The translations under genes were made by a program, and so were the position numbers. Shown piece after piece: positions 1 through 4,985 of a DNA stretch of 5,423 nucleotides; within the stretch, counting starts at the first letter, position 1, and each line of letters begins with the position of its first letter. The DNA is from Desulfovibrionales bacterium GWA2_65_9 (GTDB lineage: Bacteria; Desulfobacterota; Desulfovibrionia; Desulfovibrionales; Desulfovibrionaceae), in contig MGTN01000017.1 of NCBI GenBank assembly GCA_001799475.1, positions 4,152 through 9,574 of the forward strand. The letters run 5' to 3'. The notes beneath the pieces were generated by a model. It made no database searches. It was not told the DNA's origin and saw only the letters and a program-made list of their open reading frames with translations.

Positions 1-1
1 G

Positions 2-1735
2 CCGCTGGGCATCACCCACACCAGCCTGGGCGGACCAAGCTACCGCTACCACGCCATGGACTGGTACCAGATCCCGCGCGAACTGCGGGAGATCGTCTGG
101 AGCGAGCCCTACTTCGACGAGGGCGGCGGCAACACCCTCATGGCCACCTGCTCGGTGCCCTTCTACCACGGCGTACGCGACACGCGCCACGTGGCCGGAA
201 TCGTCACGGCGGACGTGTCCCTGGACTGGCTCAAGCGCCTGGTGGCCTCGGTGCAGGTGCTGGACACCGGCTACGCCTGGCTCATCACCAGAAACGGCAC
301 CTACGTGACCCACCCGGCCCCAGGCGTGGCCTTCAACGAGAGCATCTTCAGCCGGGCCGAGGAGAGCGGCGACCAGGATCTGCGGCGCATCGGCCAGGAC
401 ATGGTGCGCGGCGGCTCCAAGCTGGTGGAAAGCCGGAGCCTGCACACGGGCAAGCCGGGCTTTCTGGTCTACGCGCCCCTGCCCAGCACCGGCTGGTCGC
501 TGGGCGTGTTCTCCCCGCGCGACGAGCTGCTGGCCGACGTGAACCGCCTGGCCCTGGTCAGCGCGGGCCTGGGCGGCGGGGGCTTCCTGCTGCTGGCGGG
601 GCTGGTGGCGGCCATCGCCCGGAGCATCACGAGGCCGCTGCGGCGCCTGCGCCGGGCCGCGCGCGAGGTCGCCAGCGGACAGCTGGACGCGGAACTGCCT
701 GAGGTGGCGAGCCGCGACGAGGTGTACGACCTGGCCACGGCCTTCGCCCACATGCAGGAGTCCCTGAAGGAGCACATCCGCGACCTCACCGCGGCCACGG
801 CCAGCCGCGAGCGCATCCAGAGCGAGCTGCGCATCGCCAGCGAGATCCAGCTGGGCATTCTGCCCAAGACCTTTCCGCCCCTGCCGGGCCATACCGAATT
901 CGATCTCTTCGCCAGCCTGACCCCGGCCCGCGAGGTCGGCGGCGACTTCTACGACTTCTTTCCCTGCGGCCCGGAGTGCTTCTGCTTCCTGGTCGGCGAC
1001 GTGTCCGGCAAGGGCGTGCCCGCAGCCTTCTACATGGCCGTGTCGCGCACGCTCATCAAGGCCGTGGCCGAGTCCGTGGCCGGGGCTGGCCAGCGGCGCG
1101 GGGCCGACCGGCACAACGCCCAGCACGGCCCACCACCTCGGCGCATCCCCGATCCCGGCCACATCCTGGCGCGGGCCAATAATGGCCTGGCCGAGGACAA
1201 CGAGTCCTGCATGTTCGTCACCGTGTTCTGCGCGGTGCTCGACTACGTCACCGGCGAGGTGCACTACGCCAGCGCCGGGCACAACCCGCCCGTGCTGCTG
1301 CGCGCTCGCGCCGCGCCGTCCTATCTGCCCACCCACGGCGACCCCGTGGCCGGGGCCATGCCCGGAGTGGAATACGCCACGGACACATTGCGCCTTGCCC
1401 CAGGCGACGCGCTGGTGCTCTACACCGACGGCGTCACCGAGGCCATGAACCCGGCCCAGGAGCTGTACGGCGAGGCGCGGCTTGCGGAGAAACTCGCAGA
1501 ACTGGGCGACGCCAGCGTGCGCGCCACCTGCCAGGCCCTGGCCGAGGACGTGCATGCCTTTGCCAGCGGGGCCGAGCAGTCCGATGACATCACCATGCTC
1601 GTCTTGCGTTATAACGGCACGACAACAGGCGGCATGTCCACGGGCGACAGCGCGGCAGCCGACAACACAACGGGCGGCCACACAACAGGCAACTCAACGG
1701 GCGGCAGCACGGGCAACGGCGCGCACAAGACCTGA
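2..1735 (+). CDS. Cache-HAMP-PP2C (SpoIIE/RsbU-type) membrane sensor phosphatase, 5' truncated
   Basis: This is a predicted transmembrane Ser/Thr phosphatase that would dephosphorylate a STAS partner. The frame is open from base 2 with no start, so the gene begins upstream; numbering here counts from the internal Met at 56. Residues 1-160 are the end of an extracytoplasmic dCache-like sensor (WYQIPREL, WSEPYFDEGGGN, TADVSLDWL). A Gly/Leu-rich membrane helix covers about 165-188, HAMP about 188-242, and a short coiled linker leads to the PP2C domain at about 265-518. Metal-site motifs are present: EVGGDFYD (293-300, D297), GDVSGKG (314-320, D315), ASAGHNPP (405-412), LYTDGVTEA (455-463, D458) and SDDITMLVLR (509-518). 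Catalysis therefore looks intact. Odd points are a 26-residue Arg/His/Pro-rich insert at 341-366 and a Thr/Gly/Ser-rich tail from 520 to the end. The STAS gene follows 34 bp after the stop. The domain assignment is secure; the ligand is unknown. Confidence 0.93.
   Translation, partial: PLGITHTSLGGPSYRYHAMDWYQIPRELREIVWSEPYFDEGGGNTLMATCSVPFYHGVRDTRHVAGIVTADVSLDWLKRLVASVQVLDTGYAWLITRNGTYVTHPAPGVAFNESIFSRAEESGDQDLRRIGQDMVRGGSKLVESRSLHTGKPGFLVYAPLPSTGWSLGVFSPRDELLADVNRLALVSAGLGGGGFLLLAGLVAAIARSITRPLRRLRRAAREVASGQLDAELPEVASRDEVYDLATAFAHMQESLKEHIRDLTAATASRERIQSELRIASEIQLGILPKTFPPLPGHTEFDLFASLTPAREVGGDFYDFFPCGPECFCFLVGDVSGKGVPAAFYMAVSRTLIKAVAESVAGAGQRRGADRHNAQHGPPPRRIPDPGHILARANNGLAEDNESCMFVTVFCAVLDYVTGEVHYASAGHNPPVLLRARAAPSYLPTHGDPVAGAMPGVEYATDTLRLAPGDALVLYTDGVTEAMNPAQELYGEARLAEKLAELGDASVRATCQALAEDVHAFASGAEQSDDITMLVLRYNGTTTGGMSTGDSAAADNTTGGHTTGNSTGGSTGNGAHKT
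1613..1732 (+). repeat. Thr/Gly-rich degenerate repeat at the 3' end of the phosphatase gene
   Basis: The last 40 codons of the phosphatase gene lie beyond the final PP2C strand and encode a low-complexity tail with motifs such as TTTGG, NTTGG, HTTGN, NSTGG and STGNG. In DNA the core ACAACRGGC or CAACGGGCGGC recurs at least four times. Codons such as ACA and TCA, rare in the rest of the gene, occur here. It is most likely a disordered extension that grew by repeat slippage. Confidence 0.7.
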
Positions 1736-1769
1736 AACAACGCGCGGGCCAAGCCCGCAGGAGGAAACC

Positions 1770-2102
1770 ATGGAATGTACGGGAAGCAAACAGGGCGCGT
1801 TCTATGTGCTTGAGATCACGGGGCGCATGGACGCCCTCACCTCCCAGGGCTTCGAGGCCGAGTGCCTGGCCCGCCTGGCGGCCGGGGACACGCGCATCGT
1901 GGCCGACCTGAGCGGGCTGGAGTACATCAGCAGCGCGGGCCTGCGCAGCATCCTGGCCGCAGCCAAGAAGCTCAAGGCCGCAGGCGGCGACCTGGCCTTC
2001 TGCGGTCTCTCCGGCATCGTGGCCGAGGTCTTCACCGTATCCGGCTTCGCCAAGCTCCTGCCGGTGTATGACACGCGCGGCGAGGCCCTGGCCCGGAGCT
2101 AA
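1770..2102 (+). CDS. STAS-domain anti-sigma-factor antagonist-like protein
   Basis: A 110-residue cytoplasmic protein made of one STAS domain, the usual size for the RsbV/SpoIIAA family. The family signature is DLSGLEYISSAGLR at 46-59; by alignment with the SpoIIAA Asp-Ser-Ser-Gly site the phosphorylated residue should be Ser55. The start ATG follows a perfect AGGAGG (1759-1764) with a 5-nt spacer, which decides the start although the frame is open further upstream inside the phosphatase gene. The gene lies between a PP2C phosphatase (34 bp upstream) and a HATPase kinase (12 bp downstream). Its role is therefore expected to be the phospho-switch: bound to the kinase when unphosphorylated, free when phosphorylated. 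That role is inferred from family and context. The strong ribosome-binding site suggests more of it is made than of its partners. Confidence 0.93.
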   Translation: MECTGSKQGAFYVLEITGRMDALTSQGFEAECLARLAAGDTRIVADLSGLEYISSAGLRSILAAAKKLKAAGGDLAFCGLSGIVAEVFTVSGFAKLLPVYDTRGEALARS

Positions 2103-2114
2103 CGAGGCCCGACC

Positions 2115-2678
2115 ATGGACGAACACGCCATCGGCCCGCCAACGCGCCCCGACGCCGACACCGATGAGGGCGCCAGCGCAGGCGCCAGCCCAAACGCTAA
2201 TGCGGACGCAGGCGCAAGCGTCCTCCGCCTGCGCCTGCCCGCCCACCAGGAGAGCCTGCCGCCCTTACGCGCCCTGGCCCTGGCCTGGGCCGAGCAGGCC
2301 GGGCTGGCGGACGACCTCGTGCCGCGCCTGGACCTGGTGCTGGAGGAGATGCTCATGAACGTCTTCCACCACGCCTACCCGGGCGAGCTGGGCGACGTGG
2401 AGCTGGCCCTGATTCCTAACAAACAGGGCGGCCCGCACCAGCAGGGCGACCGGACGGGGCAGCTCAGCCTGAGCCTCACGGACTGGGGCGTGCCCTTTGA
2501 TCCGCTGGCCCCGCCAGACCCCGGCCTGGAGGCCGGCCTGGAGGCCAACCTCGACGCCGGGCTGGACGAGCGCGCGCCCGGCGGCATGGGCCTGTTCCTC
2601 CTGCGCACCCTGGCGCCTGGCTCCTCCTACTCCCGCCTGGGCCAGGCCAACGTGCTGACCCTGACCTTCGGCGCCTGA
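2115..2678 (+). CDS. HATPase_c Ser/Thr kinase, RsbW/SpoIIAB-type anti-sigma factor family
   Basis: A 187-residue protein of the GHKL anti-sigma-factor kinase family, expected to bind ATP, phosphorylate the STAS protein encoded just upstream, and otherwise hold another partner. The N box is LDLVLEEMLMNVFHHAYPG (72-90), with E78 as likely catalytic base and N82 for magnesium. The G1 box is DWGVPFDP (123-130), and the G2 box GGMGLFLLR is at 156-164. The first 35 residues are Ala/Asp-rich low complexity and probably disordered; the fold starts at about 36 (VLRLRLPAHQ). The ATP-lid region before G2 contains a repeated GLEA-type stretch at 137-150. The start has a modest GAGG (2104-2107) with 7-nt spacing, and the gap to the STAS stop is 12 bp, so the genes are probably co-transcribed. 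No sigma factor lies in the window, so the released partner is unknown. Confidence 0.9.
   Translation: MDEHAIGPPTRPDADTDEGASAGASPNANADAGASVLRLRLPAHQESLPPLRALALAWAEQAGLADDLVPRLDLVLEEMLMNVFHHAYPGELGDVELALIPNKQGGPHQQGDRTGQLSLSLTDWGVPFDPLAPPDPGLEAGLEANLDAGLDERAPGGMGLFLLRTLAPGSSYSRLGQANVLTLTFGA
2169..2216 (+). repeat. Degenerate 12-nt tandem repeat in the kinase N-terminus
   Basis: Four units of 12 nt can be read in frame, encoding GASA, GASP, NANA and DAGA. The 9-nt word GGCGCCAGC is repeated exactly at 2169-2177 and 2181-2189; later units are diverged. The units lie in the low-complexity N-terminal extension, ahead of the folded kinase domain. Confidence 0.6.
2523..2570 (+). repeat. 12-nt tandem repeat in the ATP-lid region of the kinase
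   Basis: Two identical copies of GGCCTGGAGGCC (2523-2534, 2535-2546) are followed by two diverged copies (2547-2558, 2559-2570). They encode GLEA, GLEA, NLDA and GLDE. The block sits between the G1 box and the GGMGL G2 box, where the mobile ATP lid is expected, so copy number could alter lid length without breaking the frame. Confidence 0.75.
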
Positions 2679-2699
2679 GGCCGCAGATTTCGCCGTGCC

Positions 2700-2717
2700 C
2701 GGCAAACATTTTTGCCG
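2700..2717. terminator. Short hairpin after the partner-switch operon, possible weak terminator
   Basis: CGGCAAA (2700-2706) and TTTGCCG (2711-2717) form a perfect 7-bp stem with a CATT loop, 22 bp after the kinase stop. It is not followed by a T-run on the + strand, so intrinsic termination would be weak. It may instead act as a transcript-end stabiliser or a protein site. Confidence 0.35.
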
Positions 2718-2726
2718 TCCCGCCCC

Positions 2727-2755
2727 TTGACTTGTGCTGAAATTCACAATACTTT
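2727..2755 (+). promoter_or_regulatory. Candidate sigma-70 promoter for the universal stress protein gene
   Basis: A -35 box TTGACT (five of six consensus bases) at 2727-2732 is followed after 17 nt by TACTTT at 2750-2755, which keeps the three most conserved -10 positions (T, A and final T). The stretch is AT-rich compared with its surroundings. If used, it gives a leader of about 180 nt before the start at 2943. The call is by eye. Confidence 0.45.
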
Positions 2756-2794
2756 GTTGATAAGGCAAAATGGTTGCCCCACGATTTTCCGGTC

Positions 2795-2854
2795 TTCCGG
2801 CGGTCGTTCCGGCGACAGTTCCGCCGGTCGCCCCGCTGGTCGTTCAGTCGACAG
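2795..2854 (+). repeat. Degenerate 12-nt tandem array in the leader of the stress-protein gene
   Basis: Five consecutive 12-nt units can be lined up: TTCCGGCGGTCG, TTCCGGCGACAG, TTCCGCCGGTCG, CCCCGCTGGTCG and TTCAGTCGACAG. A partial unit, TTCCGGTC, precedes them at 2787-2794. The words CCGGCGG (2797-2803) and CCGCCGG (2821-2827) are also inverted copies that could pair. The array is outside any supported gene, between the candidate promoter and the start of the stress-protein gene. Confidence 0.7.
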
Positions 2855-2888
2855 CAGCTGCCCTGCTCTGGATTTGCATAAGGCCCAT

Positions 2889-2904
2889 CCCCCGATGTCG
2901 GGGG
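2889..2904 (+). promoter_or_regulatory. Leader hairpin upstream of the stress-protein gene
   Basis: CCCCCG (2889-2894) and CGGGGG (2899-2904) form a perfect 6-bp GC stem with an ATGT loop, extendable by an A-T pair. It lies 26 nt before the AGGGGG ribosome-binding site. The C5 arm could alternatively pair with that site's G5 run. A regulatory role is an inference; no T-run follows, so it is not a typical terminator. Confidence 0.4.
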
Positions 2905-2942
2905 TGAACATAGGTCACAACGCAATCACAAGGGGGTTTTGC

Positions 2943-3350
2943 ATGAAGATTCTCGTCCCTATCGACCCGTCCTCTTCCTCTCACATCGCCGTGACCAAGG
3001 CCGCTGCCATGGCCAAGCTCGACGGCTCCCAGATGACCCTGCTCGCAGTAGCCGAGACCTTCGAGGACATGGAGAGCCTGTTCGGAGCGGAAGCCACCGA
3101 ACGCATGAAGGAGCGCGCCGCCAAGGCCCTGGACGCGGCCAAGGCCCTGGCCGCCGATGCCAAGCCCAAGACCATGCTCAAGACCGGCGTCTCGCCAGAG
3201 AACATCATCTGTGACGCCGCTGAAAAGGGCGGCTTCGACCTGATCGTCATGGGCACGCGCAGCAAGAAGGGCAAGACCGGCCTGCGCCTGGGCAGCGTGG
3301 CCAGCAAGGTGGTGGCCCAGGCCCACTGCTCCGTGATGGTGGTTCGCTAG
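2943..3350 (+). CDS. Universal stress protein, UspA family, single domain
   Basis: A 135-residue cytoplasmic protein of usual single-Usp length. It opens with the family's first strand MKILVPIDPSSSSH, with D8 at the position that contacts adenine in ATP-binding members. It ends with the nucleotide-loop region MGTRSKKGKTGLRLGS (103-118) and the last strand CSVMVV. The ATP-binding consensus is G-2x-G-9x-G-S/T; here G104, G117 and S118 are kept but the second glycine is S107, so ATP binding is likely but not certain. The start ATG has AGGGGG (2931-2936) at 6 nt; the upstream open frame has no such site. The leader carries a candidate promoter, a repeat array and a hairpin, and a strong terminator-like stem follows, so the gene is probably monocistronic. 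Usp proteins usually help survival under stress or respiratory arrest; the exact role here is unknown. Confidence 0.93.
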   Translation: MKILVPIDPSSSSHIAVTKAAAMAKLDGSQMTLLAVAETFEDMESLFGAEATERMKERAAKALDAAKALAADAKPKTMLKTGVSPENIICDAAEKGGFDLIVMGTRSKKGKTGLRLGSVASKVVAQAHCSVMVVR

Positions 3351-3370
3351 CAGCCCGATCGCACACCTTC

Positions 3371-3408
3371 CCCGACCCCTGGCCGCCCCCCGGCCAGGGG
3401 TCGGGTTG
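3371..3408 (+). terminator. Strong GC-rich terminator-like hairpin after the stress-protein gene
   Basis: CCCGACCCCTGGCCG (3371-3385) and CGGCCAGGGGTCGGG (3391-3405) form a perfect 15-bp stem with a C5 loop, starting 20 bp after the stop. Only a short TTGACTT follows, so the U-tract is poor, but the very stable stem makes termination likely. It also separates the stress-protein gene from the next gene. Confidence 0.75.
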
Positions 3409-3484
3409 ACTTGCGCCCGCCGCCGCGCGCCGGTGGCCAAGGGGGGAGCGAATCCGGCCCTTGCCCTTGGCAGACTGCTGGCGT

Positions 3485-3489
3485 AAGAG
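3485..3489 (+). promoter_or_regulatory. Ribosome-binding site that favours the ATG start at 3497
   Basis: AAGAG lies 7 nt before the ATG at 3497. The alternative TTG start at 3461 has only a G-rich run (3441-3447) about 13 nt upstream, which is too far for good pairing. The ATG is therefore preferred, although both sites are imperfect. Confidence 0.45.
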
Positions 3490-3496
3490 CGCGTCC

Positions 3497-4696
3497 ATGC
3501 ACGACGCACCGACACACGACGCACCAACGCACGACGCCCCAGCCGGCACCGAGCCGAAGTACCACGCCCTGGCCCTGCTCTCCGGCGGCCTGGACAGCCT
3601 CCTGGCCATCAAGGTCCTGCAGGAACAGGGCCTGCGCGTCCTGGGCCTGCACTTTGTCAGCCCCTTTTTCGGCAAGCCGCATTTGATCGGCCACTGGCGC
3701 GAGGTCTACGGCATCGAGGCCGTGAACGTGGACATCCGCCGCAGCTACCTGGACATGCTGGTGCGCCCGGCCCACGGCTACGGCAAGCACATGAACCCCT
3801 GCGTGGACTGCAAGATCCTCATGCTGGCCCACGCCAAAACGCTCCTGCCCAAGTACGGCGCGAGCTTCCTGGTCTCCGGCGAGGTGCTGGGCCAGCGGCC
3901 CATGTCCCAGCGCGCGGATACGCTCAACCTCATCCGCAAGGACGCGGGCGTGAAGGAGCTCTTGCTCCGGCCCCTGTCGGCCCAGAAGCTCGGGCCCACG
4001 CCCATGGAGGAGTCCGGGCTGGTGGACCGCTCGCGCCTGCCGGGCTTCTGGGGCCGCGGACGCAAGGACCAGCTGGCCCTGGCCGCGCATTTCGGCATCA
4101 CCGTCATCCCCACGCCCGGCGGGGGCTGCAACCTGGCCGAGGCCGAGCCCGCCGCGCGCTACCTGCCCATCCTGAAGAACCTGGCCGACCCCGCCGCGCG
4201 CGACTTCAGCCTCTCGCACCTGGGCCGGCAGTACTGGGCCGGATCCTACTGGCTGTCCATCGGCCGCAACGAGCATGACAACAAGGCCCTGGAGAACGCC
4301 CGGCGGCCCACGGACATACTTTTCCGCCTGCGCGACCTGCCCGGCCCCATGGCCCTGGGTCGGCAGTACGAGCCGACAACCCGCCAAGACGGCGGAGTCT
4401 CCCCGGACCAGAGCCCGCAAATATGGCCGGACGACGTGCTGGCCGATGCCGCGGCCTTTGCCGCGTCCTACTCGCCCAAGGCCCGGGCTCAATCCGGAGA
4501 GGGGGCCGAAGCTGGCCGCCCGGTGGTCGTGCTGGTGCGCCAGGGCAAGGCCGAAACCGAGGTCGTGACGGAGATCACCGTGACCCCGGCCCGCCAGACG
4601 CCGCTTAACTGGACCGAGCCCAAGTCCGAGGCGCTCAAGGCGTGGAAGCGGCGCTTCCACGCGGCTGCGCCGGAATGGCCGAAACAGCCGGAATAG
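3497..4696 (+). CDS. PP-loop ATPase of the tRNA-thiolation (ThiI/MnmA-like) type with C-terminal NFACT-R-like domain
   Basis: A 399-residue cytoplasmic protein, often annotated as a tRNA methyltransferase or thiouridylase-like protein. The N-terminal alpha-hydrolase domain has the PP-loop SGGLDS (29-34), which in this superfamily binds ATP to adenylate a substrate before sulfur transfer. C102 and C105 (NPCVDCKILM), SGEVLGQRPMSQ (127-138) and C211 in PGGGCNLAE (207-215) resemble the conserved cysteine layout of this family. Residues 252-289 (WLSIGRN, DNKALENARRPTD, LRDLPGP) and 311-330 (DDVLADAAAFAASYSPKAR) match the pattern of the NFACT-R RNA-binding domain seen in Fibronectin-binding A/RqcH-type proteins. 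A role in RNA thiolation is inferred from these domains; the RNA and the base are unknown. Residues 2-16 are three HDAP(T/A) repeats. A TTG start at 3461 would add 12 residues. The gene stands alone between two hairpin-rich gaps. Confidence 0.85.
   Translation: MHDAPTHDAPTHDAPAGTEPKYHALALLSGGLDSLLAIKVLQEQGLRVLGLHFVSPFFGKPHLIGHWREVYGIEAVNVDIRRSYLDMLVRPAHGYGKHMNPCVDCKILMLAHAKTLLPKYGASFLVSGEVLGQRPMSQRADTLNLIRKDAGVKELLLRPLSAQKLGPTPMEESGLVDRSRLPGFWGRGRKDQLALAAHFGITVIPTPGGGCNLAEAEPAARYLPILKNLADPAARDFSLSHLGRQYWAGSYWLSIGRNEHDNKALENARRPTDILFRLRDLPGPMALGRQYEPTTRQDGGVSPDQSPQIWPDDVLADAAAFAASYSPKARAQSGEGAEAGRPVVVLVRQGKAETEVVTEITVTPARQTPLNWTEPKSEALKAWKRRFHAAAPEWPKQPE
3500..3544 (+). repeat. 15-nt tandem repeat encoding HDAPT at the N-terminus of the PP-loop protein
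   Basis: Three 15-nt units, CACGACGCACCGACA, CACGACGCACCAACG and CACGACGCCCCAGCC, start just after the chosen ATG and encode HDAPT, HDAPT and HDAPA. They precede the first strand of the PP-loop domain and are probably a disordered leader with no catalytic role. Confidence 0.8.
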
Positions 4697-4808
4697 GTTG
4701 CCGCCGAAGACTCCCCGGAAGAACCGGCCTGAGCGGTTTGCTTTCAGCGGCTCGGCCAAAACAGGCCGGGTGTCGCGCCCGCATCATGCACCAAGGCGCC
4801 TGCCGCCT

Positions 4809-4838
4809 GGGCGACCAGTTCTGGACTGGTTTTCGCCC
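4809..4838 (+). terminator. Two-part hairpin, possible terminator of the PP-loop gene
   Basis: CCAGT (4815-4819) pairs with ACTGG (4825-4829) around a TCTGG loop, followed by TTTT (4830-4833). Flanking GGGCGA (4809-4814) can pair with TCGCCC (4833-4838), extending the stem to 11 bp with a 3-nt bulge. The inner hairpin plus TTTT looks like a small terminator; the outer pairing suggests a larger fold. It lies 112 bp after the PP-loop stop. Confidence 0.35.
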
Positions 4839-4954
4839 GCCCAAGGAGCGAGGTCCTCTGCGCGGGCGCAGTGCCCGTCTGAACGGACCGGCCTGACTGC
4901 ACGGCCCTGGCCGGGCCGGCCCTGAAGCCGTCCAAGAAGGCCGCCTGCCCGCCC

Positions 4955-4977
4955 CCTTGCCAAAGCCTTTGGCAGGG
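4955..4977 (+). terminator. Inverted repeat, terminator-like or operator, overlapping the next promoter
   Basis: CCTTGCCAAA (4955-4964) and TTTGGCAGGG (4968-4977) pair over 10 positions, with one G-U pair, around a GCC loop. Only CTTATCTTA follows, a weak T-tract. Because it covers the -35 box of the promoter for the Bax inhibitor gene, it may be an operator rather than a terminator. Confidence 0.45.
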
Positions 4978-4985
4978 CTTATCTT
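4957..4985 (+). promoter_or_regulatory. Candidate sigma-70 promoter of the Bax inhibitor-1 family gene
   Basis: TTGCCA (4957-4962, five of six to TTGACA) and TATCTT (4980-4985, four of six to TATAAT) are separated by exactly 17 nt. Transcription would begin near 4992, giving a leader of about 60 nt to the ATG at 5053. This is the best-looking promoter in the window, though it was found by eye. Confidence 0.6.

Noticed and set aside
2265..2768. Long open frames on the minus strand opposite the kinase gene
   Set aside because: They are explained by GC-rich codon bias of the + strand gene; their translations are Gln/Gly/Ala/Arg-rich with no recognisable motif.
2795..2854. CRISPR-like array
   Set aside because: Units are directly adjacent 12-mers without unique spacers and there are no cas genes.
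2864..2878. Possible sigma-54 promoter ending in TTTGCA before the stress-protein gene
   Set aside because: The GC of the -12 element is present, but at the required spacing the -24 element reads TG rather than GG and lacks the TGGCAC context.
2741..2881. Arg-rich small peptide (FRRS/FRRQ repeats) through the 12-nt array
   Set aside because: The frame has no ATG and only a TTG without a ribosome-binding site; kept only as an aside to the repeat finding.
3347..4759. 470-residue minus-strand open frame opposite the PP-loop gene
   Set aside because: The + strand product has clear PP-loop and NFACT-R-like motifs, while this translation is Gly/Val/Gln/Ala-rich without family signatures. It is a mirror effect of GC-rich third positions.
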